Shown here piece after piece: positions 27,409-36,344 of a DNA stretch of 64,000 nt; within the stretch, counting starts at the first letter, position 1; the number at the start of each line of letters is the position of its first letter. The translations under genes and the position numbers were made by a program. Location of the stretch: the NCBI GenBank assembly GCA_019422525.1, contig JAHZDE010000009.1, positions 1 to 64,000 of the forward strand, written 5' to 3'. This DNA comes from Clostridiales bacterium. Lineage in GTDB: Bacteria; Bacillota; Clostridia; Oscillospirales; Acutalibacteraceae. A model generated the notes under the pieces. The model did not search any database, was not told the DNA's origin, and saw only the letters and a program-made list of their open reading frames with translations.

Positions 27409-27861
27409 TCACCTTGTCATGAGTTTTTTCAGTTCAGCTTCCATATCTTTTGCACTCAGTTCGTCGTGACACACCACAAAAATAGTATCATCTCCGGCCA
27501 GTGTTCCTACGGCACCCTTCCAGTGGATAGAATCCATGGCCGCACAAATAGCCTGCGCCATACCGGTCATACACTTAATTACCAACATATTACAGGCTGA
27601 ATCCACCGACAGAACTGAATCGGCAAACAGAGAGAAAAATTTGGAAGAAACATTTCGGGTGTTATCTTGACCAATAGAATACTTATACTTTCCTTCAGTC
27701 GAAAGGGTTTTTACCAAACGAAGCTCCTTGATATCACGGGATACGGTGGCCTGTGTTACATCAAAACCGGATTCCCGCAAACAGCGGAGAAGCTCGTCCT
27801 GGGTATCAATGTCGCGCTCGCTGATGAGCTCTAGTATTTTTGCATGGCGGCGTGTTTTCAT
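27409..27861 (-). CDS. argR: Arginine repressor ArgR/AhrC
   Basis: Arginine-responsive regulator of 150 aa. An N-terminal winged helix (about residues 1-70, with QATVSRDIKEL) binds ARG boxes. The C-terminal oligomerisation and arginine-binding domain contains GTLAGDDTIFVV. No arginine genes are nearby; it sits in the housekeeping run with recN, as in Bacillus. Two nt separate it from nadK. Confidence 0.94.
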   Translation of the reverse strand: MKTRRHAKILELISERDIDTQDELLRCLRESGFDVTQATVSRDIKELRLVKTLSTEGKYKYSIGQDNTRNVSSKFFSLFADSVLSVDSACNMLVIKCMTGMAQAICAAMDSIHWKGAVGTLAGDDTIFVVCHDELSAKDMEAELKKLMTR

Positions 27862-27863
27862 GG

Positions 27864-28715
27864 TCAGTTTCTCCTTTCAGTCAGCTTTTCGTTTACCACC
27901 TGGTAAAATCCCTTATGATGAAGCTGAATCAATTGGACGGAAAGCCGGGATTTTGAAAAATAAACTTGCTCCCCACTTTCAATACGAATAGAAGTCGCCC
28001 CGTCCAGCGTTAAATAAATTTCACTTCCACTGTCGGCTTTGGCAGAGATTAAAGAGTTTGCATTAAACACCACTGGCCGGGTTAACAGCGAATGAGGACA
28101 AATGGGAGTCAAAATCATACATTCCATGGAGGGGTCTACCACCGGTCCCCCAGCGGAGAGAGAATAAGCAGTGGAACCAGTGGGAGTAGACAAAATCAAA
28201 CCGTCTGCCCGATATCGGCAAATGGTGTCCTCATTTAACGAAACTTGAAAATCCAGAATTCGGGACAAGGACCCTCGAGAAATAACTGCATCATTAAGGG
28301 CGTGATACGTAATGTTGCCATCCGCTTTTCCAACGGTGGCAGAAATCATCATTCGATTATCCACCGTATATTTTCCCGAAACCAGCAGTTCCAATAGCTC
28401 CAGTTCATCTGTTTCCAATCCGGCCACAAATCCCAGCCGTCCCACATTCACTCCTAAAATAGGCTTCTGGGCATGAGCTGCATGTTTTGCAGCATGGATA
28501 ATGGTCCCATCACCACCAATTGCAATGACGGCGTCACATTGGGAAATCATCTCATCAAAGTCGCCCCAAAAGCGTATGGGATATCGATGGAACTCCCGTT
28601 TTAAAGGCATATGCATCCATACGGAAGACTGTAGTTCCAATAGTTTTTCAGCAATTCTACCCGTATGCAGCGCAGCATCCTGTTTTGTTAAATTGGGAAG
28701 CAAAACAATGTTCAA
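27864..28715 (-). CDS. nadK: NAD kinase
   Basis: ATP-dependent NAD kinase of 283 aa, making NADP. Signature GGDGT (IAIGGDGTIIHAAKH) near residue 65, the NE/D-like block (YHALNDAVISRG) and the glycine-rich DGLILSTPTGSTAYSLSAGGP are present. It overlaps tlyA by 4 nt. Confidence 0.95.
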   Translation of the reverse strand: MNIVLLPNLTKQDAALHTGRIAEKLLELQSSVWMHMPLKREFHRYPIRFWGDFDEMISQCDAVIAIGGDGTIIHAAKHAAHAQKPILGVNVGRLGFVAGLETDELELLELLVSGKYTVDNRMMISATVGKADGNITYHALNDAVISRGSLSRILDFQVSLNEDTICRYRADGLILSTPTGSTAYSLSAGGPVVDPSMECMILTPICPHSLLTRPVVFNANSLISAKADSGSEIYLTLDGATSIRIESGEQVYFSKSRLSVQLIQLHHKGFYQVVNEKLTERRN

Positions 28716-29533
28716 TGCCCAGCCCCCTTATCCAGCACAGAATGAGACTCATCTACCAGCTTTGAAATATCTGTATCAATAAAAAGTTGAGGAGTTTCCG
28801 CTTTCTCCAAATAAATCAGATATTCAATGTTTCCTTCCGGCCCTTTTACAGGTGAAAAGGTAAGTCCCTTTACAGTGTATCCGTTTCCTATAGCAAAGGT
28901 AACAATTTTTTCAATAACTTCCTGATGGACAGCCTTGTCACGAACGACCCCCTTTTTTCCCACTTTTTCCTTTCCAGCTTCAAACTGAGGCTTAATCAGA
29001 CATACAGCTTGACCACCGTCTTTTAAAAGAGGGCGAACTGCGGGCAAAATCAGGGTTAAGGAAATAAAGGAAACATCCACACTGAAAAAATCAATGGTAT
29101 CCGGTACCTGTTCAGCTGTCAAATATCGAGCGTTGGTCCTCTCCAAATTAACAACACGCTCGTCGGTGCGAAGGCTCCACGCCAGTTGGCCATAACCCAC
29201 ATCGATGGAATACACTTTTTTGGCGCCGTTTTGCAGCATACAATCTGTAAAACCACCAGTCGAAGCGCCAATATCCATACAGACACAATCGTCCAGTTGA
29301 ATGGGGAATTCCTTCATGGCCTTTTCCAGCTTTAAACCACCGCGGCTTACATACGCAAGCGTATTTCCGCGAACTTCTATTGCAGTACCTACGGGCAACA
29401 TAGTACCCGGTTTGTCTGCTTTCTGATTATCCACATATACCTGCCCCGCCATAATCAACGCACGGGCTTTTTCACGGCTGGGTGCCAGCCCCTGCTCAAA
29501 AACAAGGCAGTCCAGTCTCTTTTTTTCAATCAT
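28712..29533 (-). CDS. tlyA: TlyA family rRNA (cytidine-2'-O)-methyltransferase
   Basis: Protein of 273 aa with an N-terminal S4 RNA-binding domain (residues about 4-65, APSREKARALIMAGQVYVD) and an FtsJ-like SAM methyltransferase domain (DIGASTGGFTDCML near 90). Homologues 2'-O-methylate cytidines of 16S and 23S rRNA. The KDKE-type residues are not all checked. It overlaps dxs and nadK by 4 nt each, so translation is coupled. Confidence 0.92.
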   Translation of the reverse strand: MIEKKRLDCLVFEQGLAPSREKARALIMAGQVYVDNQKADKPGTMLPVGTAIEVRGNTLAYVSRGGLKLEKAMKEFPIQLDDCVCMDIGASTGGFTDCMLQNGAKKVYSIDVGYGQLAWSLRTDERVVNLERTNARYLTAEQVPDTIDFFSVDVSFISLTLILPAVRPLLKDGGQAVCLIKPQFEAGKEKVGKKGVVRDKAVHQEVIEKIVTFAIGNGYTVKGLTFSPVKGPEGNIEYLIYLEKAETPQLFIDTDISKLVDESHSVLDKGAGH

Positions 29534-31395
29534 ACAGGTTCTCCTTCTCCATTTTTTACGGCCTGAATGATTCCTGCCATATCCAAGCCCAATTCCGCAA
29601 GGGATTCATCCATTGAGGCATGACGTACAAAGTGATCCCCTACGCCCCGTAAAAAACAATGTCCGGTATAACCGCGTTCTGCCATACACGCCAAAAAATG
29701 TTCGCCTATTCCACCGGCCTGCATTCCCTCTTCAAAGAAATACAGGGCGCGGGCTTTGGCTGCAATGGAAAACACCTCATTATCCAAAGGTTTAATGCGG
29801 TTCAACTTAAGAACACCAATCTGCAGTCCCTGCGATTGTAATTTTTCCATTGCTTTGACTGTAAAGGAAAACAACTTGCCATATGTGATAAGCCACACAT
29901 CCGGCGAATCACACCCGTAAAGTGAAAAAGCTTTACGAGAAAAACGATATTTTAAAGGACGATACAAGCTTTTCCCACGAGGATAGCGAACCGCCGAAAC
30001 ACCCGGTGTATGGAAAATTGCATATTCCAGCCAATATTGTAGCTCATCATAATAAGAAGGTGCATAAATGGTAACACCGGGAATACTGTTTAAAAAAGCT
30101 GCATCAAAGAGACCTTGATGGGTTTCCCCATCTTCCCCAACAATTCCTGCTCGGTCAATTGCCAAAACCATTTTTACCTGTTGAATGGCAGCATCATGGA
30201 TTATTTGGTCATAACCGCGCTGTAAAAAAGTGGAATAGATAGCACATACCGGAATCATTCCTCCAGCGGCCAGACCTCCTGCAAATGTTATGGCGTGCTC
30301 TTCAGCTATTCCCACATCAAAAAAACGTGTGGGAAACATTTGACGGAAGCGGGTCAAACAGGTTCCCAGCTGCATGGCAGCCGTGATGGCACAAATTCGT
30401 TTATCTTTTCGTGCCAGTTTACACAGAGTACTTCCAAATACATCCGAAAAGCTGTTGCCCGAGATGTTTTCTTCCAAGCCTTTCTGTACATCAAATGCCG
30501 GAACACCATGAAAAGCACCGGGATTATTTTCTGCAAATGCATATCCCTTTCCCTTAGAAGTGTGTAAATGGAGAAGAACCGGCCGGTTAAAGGTGGAAAC
30601 AGTCTTCAAAATTCCAATCAGCTCCGGAAGATTATGACCATCAAAGGGCCCATAATATAAAAATCCCAAATCTTCAAACAAGGTGCTGTTATAAATCAGA
30701 CCTTTTACCTTTTTCTTGGCATTTTTCAATCCCTGCTGGATGGGAGCTCCCACTACGGGAATTTGTCCCAAAACTTTTTCTACCCGACCCTTAGCATGAA
30801 TATAAGGCTGTCCTGCCCGAATATGAGCCAAGTATCGTGCGATATTTCCCACGTTTGGAGAAATCGACATCCCATTATCGTTCAGGATGACAATCAGTCC
30901 CCGATGAAGCCTTCCAGCATTATTTAGCCCCTCATAAGCCAGTCCACCGGTTAAAGCGCCGTCTCCAATCACAGCTACAACCTTATTCTCTCGATTTTGC
31001 AGTTGATAGGCTTTTGCAAATCCCAACGCAACAGAGATAGAAGTACTGGCATGACCGACAGCAAAAGCATCATATTCGCTTTCCTGAGGCCGTGGATATC
31101 CGGAGAGCCCGTCTTTTTTCCGAATGGTATGAATCTGGTCTTTTCTACCGGTGAGAATTTTATGAGTATACGCCTGATGGCCAACATCCCATATAATTTT
31201 ATCCTCAGGAAGGTCCAACACATAGTGAAGGGCAACCGTAAGCTCTACAACGCCCAAATTTGATGCAAGATGGCCTCCGTTATTTCCAACGGTTTCAATA
31301 ATCAGTTGGCGAATTTCGCTGCAAAGGGACTGAAGCTCAGGAATCGAAAGGCTTTTCAGATCTCTGGGAGAATGGATTCTGTCCAACAGTGTCAT
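29530..31395 (-). CDS. dxs: 1-deoxy-D-xylulose-5-phosphate synthase
   Basis: Thiamine diphosphate enzyme of 621 aa that condenses pyruvate and glyceraldehyde 3-phosphate, the first MEP-pathway step and a source of the thiamine thiazole. Visible are HVGHQAYTHKILTGR, the ThDP-binding GDGALTGGLAYEGLNNAG, and the transketolase central domain with DRAGIVGEDGETHQG. I chose ATG 31395 (MTLLDRIHSP), which matches family starts, over an in-frame ATG 30 nt upstream. It complements ispH-rpsA at the other end of the pathway and the thiamine operon at 46-51 kb. Confidence 0.95.
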   Translation of the reverse strand: MTLLDRIHSPRDLKSLSIPELQSLCSEIRQLIIETVGNNGGHLASNLGVVELTVALHYVLDLPEDKIIWDVGHQAYTHKILTGRKDQIHTIRKKDGLSGYPRPQESEYDAFAVGHASTSISVALGFAKAYQLQNRENKVVAVIGDGALTGGLAYEGLNNAGRLHRGLIVILNDNGMSISPNVGNIARYLAHIRAGQPYIHAKGRVEKVLGQIPVVGAPIQQGLKNAKKKVKGLIYNSTLFEDLGFLYYGPFDGHNLPELIGILKTVSTFNRPVLLHLHTSKGKGYAFAENNPGAFHGVPAFDVQKGLEENISGNSFSDVFGSTLCKLARKDKRICAITAAMQLGTCLTRFRQMFPTRFFDVGIAEEHAITFAGGLAAGGMIPVCAIYSTFLQRGYDQIIHDAAIQQVKMVLAIDRAGIVGEDGETHQGLFDAAFLNSIPGVTIYAPSYYDELQYWLEYAIFHTPGVSAVRYPRGKSLYRPLKYRFSRKAFSLYGCDSPDVWLITYGKLFSFTVKAMEKLQSQGLQIGVLKLNRIKPLDNEVFSIAAKARALYFFEEGMQAGGIGEHFLACMAERGYTGHCFLRGVGDHFVRHASMDESLAELGLDMAGIIQAVKNGEGEPV

Positions 31396-31414
31396 CTGAT
31401 TAAAACCTCTATTC

Positions 31415-32275
31415 TTACCGAACACTTATTCCGTTCTGTATTTTAGCCGCGTTAACGGCATTTTTCATAAGCATGGCAATGGTCATAGGGCCTACTCCGC
31501 CGGGAACCGGGGTAATCCAACCGGCAACTTTTTCCACTTCAACATAATCCACATCACCGCAGAGCTTACCGTTTTCGTCCCGGTTCATACCCACATCAAT
31601 GACAGCAGCACCGGGTTTTACCATATCCGCCGTAATAAATTTGGCTTTTCCCACAGCCGCTATCAAAATATCGGCCTCTCGGCAAATATCACCAAGATTT
31701 TTTGTTCGGCTGTGGCAAATCGTAACCGTACCATTACGATGCAGCAGTAGCATGGCCATAGGTTTTCCGACGATATTGCTTCTGCCCACTACTACGCAGC
31801 GTTTTCCCTCAATGGATACGCCGGACCGATCCAGCAACTCAATGATGCCAGCCGGAGTACAGGGAAGAAAATCAAAATTACCGATCATAATTTTTCCAAC
31901 ATTTACAGCATGAAAAGCATCTACATCTTTTCGAGGATCAATCGTTTCCACAATAGCTTTTTCATCCAGTCCCCGGGGAAGTGGAGACTGGACTAAAATA
32001 CCGTTGATTTCTTTTCTACCGTTTAATTCCTGTACCAGTTTTGTCAGTTCTTCCTGCGTAGTGGTGGCTGGAAGGGCATATTCTTCCGAATAGATGCCAA
32101 CTTCGGCACAGGCCTTTTTCTTATTATTGACATAAATACGGGAAGCAGGGTCGTCTCCCACAATGACTACTGCCATGCCGGGGGTGATTCCCTGTTCTTT
32201 TAACGCGGTCACTTCTTTTGCAACATCGCTTCTCACAGAAGCCGCAATTGCTTTTCCATCAATCCTCATTGCCAT
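31415..32275 (-). CDS. folD: Methylenetetrahydrofolate dehydrogenase / cyclohydrolase
   Basis: Bifunctional one-carbon enzyme of 286 aa. The catalytic Lys region is [17 protein letters not shown], the substrate block is [13 protein letters not shown], and the NADP-binding motif is [17 protein letters not shown], ending [18 protein letters not shown] 32275 has GAGGGAG 6 nt upstream and lies inside the 3' end of lgt (17-nt overlap). Confidence 0.95.
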   Translation of the reverse strand: MAMRIDGKAIAASVRSDVAKEVTALKEQGITPGMAVVIVGDDPASRIYVNNKKKACAEVGIYSEEYALPATTTQEELTKLVQELNGRKEINGILVQSPLPRGLDEKAIVETIDPRKDVDAFHAVNVGKIMIGNFDFLPCTPAGIIELLDRSGVSIEGKRCVVVGRSNIVGKPMAMLLLHRNGTVTICHSRTKNLGDICREADILIAAVGKAKFITADMVKPGAAVIDVGMNRDENGKLCGDVDYVEVEKVAGWITPVPGGVGPMTIAMLMKNAVNAAKIQNGISVR

Positions 32276-33347
32276 CAGAATCTCCCTCACTTTCAAAGTT
32301 TGCGTCAGAGCCGCTTACATCAGCCGTTGATTCCGATTCCGAAAATTCGTCGTTCTGCTGAACAGCAGTTATCGTTTCCTCGTCTTCCTCGTTATCGTCG
32401 TCTTCCAATGCATCGCTGCCATCATCTGTCACCATGTCTTCACCCTCAAAAATGGTGCTGGGACCATCATAAATTACCTGTTCAGTTGCACCGTCATCAA
32501 TATGATTTAGCTCCATCACTTTTTTGCTGCCGCATCCCGTCAAAGAAGTCCGGTTACGGAAAACAACCAGCAGAACCACAGCGGCCAGCACCGAAACAGC
32601 GGCAACCAGCTGAGAAACACGCAAATCTAAGAAAGGAGTCAGCAGGCTGTCAGTCCGGAGCCCCTCAATAAAGAAGCGACCCACCCCATACCAAACAACG
32701 TATAGCAGGAAGGTCTGTCCGTCATAACGGCGGAGCTTCCTGGTGAAAATATGTAACAGGATAAAACCAATCAGACACCACAAAGATTCATATAAAAAGC
32801 AGGGATGAGCAGCTCCACCAACTTCAATTACGGTATTTTCACTGGACATAGCCCAAGGCAAATCAGTTGCTTTGCCGAAGGCTTCCTGATTGATGAAATT
32901 TCCCCAACGTCCGATGCATTGCCCAATCAGAAATCCCAGAGAAGCCACATCCAAAACAGGTGTAATCTTCATTTTGCGGATTTTGGCCATCAATGCGCCA
33001 ATGCCGATTCCGCCGATAATACCACCATAGATTCCTAATCCGCCTTCTGTAATATTAAAAATGCTCATAGGGTTCCGAATATACCGGTCACCAGCATAGA
33101 ACAGAACATAATACAGTCTGGCGCCAATAATGCCTGCAATAATACCCACAATTACAACATCAATCAATTTGTCTTGGTCGATGTGCATTTTTTTGCAGCT
33201 TGCCAACGCATACAGAAAAGCCAGCAAAAATCCTATGGCAATCAAAATGCCATACCATTTCACTTCCAACCCAAAAATCGTAAAAGCGGTTGGATTAATG
33301 TTGAACTCAAATCCTAAATTTGGGAATGTGACTGTATATCCGTCCAT
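32259..33347 (-). CDS. lgt: Prolipoprotein diacylglyceryl transferase with acidic C-terminal tail
   Basis: Membrane enzyme of 362 aa that attaches diacylglycerol to lipobox cysteines of prelipoproteins. About seven transmembrane helices span residues 20-265; family segments are [22 protein letters not shown] and [12 protein letters not shown]. The last 80-90 residues after KKVMELNH form a strongly acidic, Asp/Glu/Ser-rich extension not part of the enzyme fold, probably cytoplasmic. Start ATG 33347 follows the previous stop by 1 nt, with GGAGG in the upstream gene. Confidence 0.93.
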   Translation of the reverse strand: MDGYTVTFPNLGFEFNINPTAFTIFGLEVKWYGILIAIGFLLAFLYALASCKKMHIDQDKLIDVVIVGIIAGIIGARLYYVLFYAGDRYIRNPMSIFNITEGGLGIYGGIIGGIGIGALMAKIRKMKITPVLDVASLGFLIGQCIGRWGNFINQEAFGKATDLPWAMSSENTVIEVGGAAHPCFLYESLWCLIGFILLHIFTRKLRRYDGQTFLLYVVWYGVGRFFIEGLRTDSLLTPFLDLRVSQLVAAVSVLAAVVLLVVFRNRTSLTGCGSKKVMELNHIDDGATEQVIYDGPSTIFEGEDMVTDDGSDALEDDDNEEDEETITAVQQNDEFSESESTADVSGSDANFESEGDSDGNED

Positions 33348-33348
33348 G

Positions 33349-34659
33349 TTAGTTTACCTCCGTGGTATGATAATTCTTTGGGCACACGATAGAAAGCGCA
33401 GCTAATTCCGGCAGCATCCATTTTTCCAGATATTGCTGTATATCCTCCAACATCATGTCGGCAACTGCGTCAATATAGCAAAACAGCTCCTGCCCGCGGA
33501 ACGTCAGAGAAACCATTCCGTTGGCAATATTTTCGGCACTGTTCAATGCTGCCAAATTCCGGCCATACACCGCTTTTTTGGCGCGGGAAAAGTCGGCCAA
33601 ATCGATTCCTTCCCGGCGTAGGCGGTCAGCTTCCTTACAAATTGCCTCTGCCACTGCCTTCGGATCTTTCGATTCACCGGCAAACAAAACAGCATTATAG
33701 CCGCTTCCTACAAAGTGGTCATAGGAAAAGGAGGACTCGTTAATCAGTCCTGCATCCAGCAAAGAGCGGAATAACGGAGAAGCGTCGGAAGCCATCAGTT
33801 CTAACAGGATGTCCATGGCGGCCTCTTCCTTTTCTCCCCCATTTTCGGGCAAGCCTTTAAATCCCAATTGGAACATGGGGAAAGAAACCGCCATTTCTTC
33901 TTCAACGAACGGCCGGACAATGTCAGACGGCTCCGGCAAAAAGGCACGCTCCACATCTACCTCATCGCATGGCTTCAGAAGCCGGTCTGCCACTTCTAAT
34001 ACCCGTTCTGTCTCTATATTTCCGGCCACACAAAGGACCATATTATGGAGATTATAGAAAGTATGATAGCACCGATATAACATATCAGGCGTGATTTGTG
34101 CAATGCTGTCTACGGTACCGGCAATATCCGTTTTTACCGGATGTGTGTGGTATAACGCATGCAGCAAATTAAACAGGACCTTCCAATAGGGATCATCCTC
34201 ATACATTTTAATTTCCTGTCCGATAATCCCCTGCTCTTTTTGAATGGTCTCCTCTGTAAAATAAGGCTTTTGGACAAAATCCAAAAGGATTTCCAGTGAG
34301 TCATAGACATTTTCCGTACAGGAAAAGAGATAGCAGGTCATGTCAAAAGAGGTATAGGCATTAGCAGAGGCACCGGTTTTGGCATAACGGGCAAAGGCAT
34401 CGCAATCTTCATTTTCAAACAGCTTATGCTCCAAAAAATGGGCGATTCCTGCCGGTACTTCGCTGACAGACTCTTCATCTGACCGGCGAAAACGGGTGTC
34501 AATGGAGCCGTATTTGGTTCCAAACACCGCATAAGCAGACTGAAACCCCTCTTTGGGATAGACCATAATCTGTAAGCCGGAAGGATGCTGAATCACATCA
34601 TATCCATCTCCGATTCTTTCGCTGTAAACATGGGTAACAGAAAGCCCCATTATTTTCAC
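33349..34659 (-). CDS. M16 family zinc metallopeptidase (YmfH-like, catalytic)
   Basis: Insulinase-type protease of 436 aa with the inverted zinc motif HFLEH (AGIAHFLEHKLFE near residue 72) and the distal Glu region. It pairs with the upstream M16 paralogue that lacks the motif, the usual arrangement of an active and an inactive subunit (ymfH and ymfF in Bacillus). Start may be GTG 34659, overlapping the upstream stop, or ATG 34650 with GGGGTGA ahead. The substrate is unknown. Confidence 0.87.
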   Translation of the reverse strand: MKIMGLSVTHVYSERIGDGYDVIQHPSGLQIMVYPKEGFQSAYAVFGTKYGSIDTRFRRSDEESVSEVPAGIAHFLEHKLFENEDCDAFARYAKTGASANAYTSFDMTCYLFSCTENVYDSLEILLDFVQKPYFTEETIQKEQGIIGQEIKMYEDDPYWKVLFNLLHALYHTHPVKTDIAGTVDSIAQITPDMLYRCYHTFYNLHNMVLCVAGNIETERVLEVADRLLKPCDEVDVERAFLPEPSDIVRPFVEEEMAVSFPMFQLGFKGLPENGGEKEEAAMDILLELMASDASPLFRSLLDAGLINESSFSYDHFVGSGYNAVLFAGESKDPKAVAEAICKEADRLRREGIDLADFSRAKKAVYGRNLAALNSAENIANGMVSLTFRGQELFCYIDAVADMMLEDIQQYLEKWMLPELAALSIVCPKNYHTTEVN

Positions 34660-35942
34660 CCCAATCCTTTCATGACATAGACAGCATCCAACACACAGGC
34701 ATCAGCAGCATGGCGAATCTGTTCAACGGTAACCGCCTGCATTTCCCGAGCCGACTCTTCTGGTGTAATAACCCGCGGATGGAAAGTTTGAGATAAATAC
34801 CAGCTTTCCATACCTCCCAGATAGTCTTCGATGGTATGCAGACTGTTCTGCATGCTCAAACGGGCAGCCGTCAACTCGTCCGAAGAAATATTCCCCTGCC
34901 GAATCTCTTCCAGCTGGTGGAGGATTTCTTCCCGAGCTTTTGACAGATTGGATTCCTCTACACCGCTTTCAATCAGCAGGATTCCCTTATTGGTATCGTA
35001 TCGGGAAGAACAATAATAGCACAAACTCATTTTTTCACGCACATTGGCAAAAAGCTTGGAATGAGTAGTACCGCCCAAGATAGCGCTCATCATCTTCATA
35101 GCGGGTATTTTTTCCCATTCCTGCGCCGAAATTCCAGTACGGAAGCCCATTATCAGCTTACACTGTGTCACTTCCATGGTTTCTGTCTTCTCTTTTATAG
35201 TTCCCTTGGCCGGATGCACTACCGTTTCACAGTTTATAGGGGTCCGCGTGGCCGAAAAGCTTTCCCGAAGGGTATCAAGCACCGGCTGCGGTGAACAGTC
35301 CCCCAGAACCATAATCTCAAATCTGGCATGCTGCAATAAAAACTGCCATGCCTGCGTCACCTCTTCCCGAGTGAGAGCTTCCACTTGGCTACGGCTGCCA
35401 TAGCGACGAATGGCGGCAGGCTCGTCTTCCAAAATCAGTTCCAGGCCTTTGCGTTTCGCGTAGGCTTTTTTATCATTGAGTTCTGCGTCAATAGTTTCCA
35501 GCGTCTGACGCTTTTCCTGTTGAAAGCTGTCTTCCGGGAATAGTCCGTCTTCCGCCAGCAATGGGTGAAACAATGCACTGCAAAGCAGTCCGGTTAATTC
35601 CTGAGAAATTTTCTCGCCTTCCAGCGCATAACGGTCCGCAATGCCGGAGGCAGAAACAGACAACACCTGTACATCCCCCAGTTTACTCACATCTCCGCTT
35701 AGGGAAGCTCCGTATAAATCTTGCATCCGCTGTCCCAGGCTGGTAAAGTCTGGATATTCCCGGGTTGTACGGGTGAGTAAAAAGGGCAGCAGCGCATTTG
35801 CAGCCGCCCTTTCCTTGTCAAGAGGAACCATCATATGAATGGATATACGCTGTGTTTTAAATCGGGTATTTTGAATACTGCGAAAATGGACGCCGTTTTC
35901 CAGCATACATTCAAAAAAAACACGGTCATCTTTAGGCAACAT
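34656..35942 (-). CDS. M16 family peptidase-like protein without zinc motif (YmfF-like)
   Basis: M16 paralogue of 428 aa. Where the HxxEH motif should be (about residues 48-60) the sequence reads NALLPFLLTRTTREY, so it is probably non-catalytic and a partner of the next gene. The C-terminal M16 domain is recognisable (GGTTHSKLFANVREKMSLCYYCSS). ATG 35942 has AAAAGAGG 6 nt upstream and is preferred over TTG 35948. It heads the nine-gene run down to recN. Confidence 0.85.
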   Translation of the reverse strand: MLPKDDRVFFECMLENGVHFRSIQNTRFKTQRISIHMMVPLDKERAAANALLPFLLTRTTREYPDFTSLGQRMQDLYGASLSGDVSKLGDVQVLSVSASGIADRYALEGEKISQELTGLLCSALFHPLLAEDGLFPEDSFQQEKRQTLETIDAELNDKKAYAKRKGLELILEDEPAAIRRYGSRSQVEALTREEVTQAWQFLLQHARFEIMVLGDCSPQPVLDTLRESFSATRTPINCETVVHPAKGTIKEKTETMEVTQCKLIMGFRTGISAQEWEKIPAMKMMSAILGGTTHSKLFANVREKMSLCYYCSSRYDTNKGILLIESGVEESNLSKAREEILHQLEEIRQGNISSDELTAARLSMQNSLHTIEDYLGGMESWYLSQTFHPRVITPEESAREMQAVTVEQIRHAADACVLDAVYVMKGLG

Positions 35943-35956
35943 AAGCAACCTCTTTT

Positions 35957-36271
35957 CGTTTTTGGTTGAAAAAATATCTGAAAATACAAAATGATCAGAT
36001 ATACAAGAAAAGAATAAACATGTATATTATAAATCATCCTACGGGGAAAAGCTACCAATATACAAAAAATTCACAACTTATCAATACTTGTACTATATTT
36101 ACAAAAACATCAACATAATTATAGTAATATAGTTAGTGATCGGCAATGCACTTCGTGATAATTAAAAATGTTGAAATCAAGGACTAAACGATATTGTTAT
36201 TATTATACCACATATGCACAATTTATGAAATGTAATCATTCCTTTTCCATGAAATATTCTACAGATAAACA
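35957..36271. other. AT-rich leader and promoter region of the nine-gene run
   Basis: No gene is supported. The reverse strand carries an extended -10 (see 36202-36210) and further TATAAT-like hexamers nearer the gene (for example in TTTATAATATACATG). The implied leader of up to 250 nt contains no riboswitch I can recognise. Confidence 0.5.
36202..36210 (-). promoter_or_regulatory. Extended -10 promoter for the M16-to-recN run
   Basis: On the reverse strand TGGTATAAT (36210-36202). The -35 at 17 nt is weak (TTTCAT). It lies about 260 nt before the first gene. Confidence 0.45.
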
Positions 36272-36272
36272 G

Positions 36273-36326
36273 AAAAGCTTCCATTCTTTCTGCATATATT
36301 CCGCTGCAAAAAGAATGAAAGCTTTT
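36273..36326 (-). terminator. Terminator of uvrA
   Basis: Twenty-two-base arms at 36273-36294 and 36305-36326 pair with two mismatches; the reverse strand ends in a short T run. It begins 19 nt after the uvrA stop. Confidence 0.75.
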
Positions 36327-36344
36327 TAAAAATGGAGAAAAATA

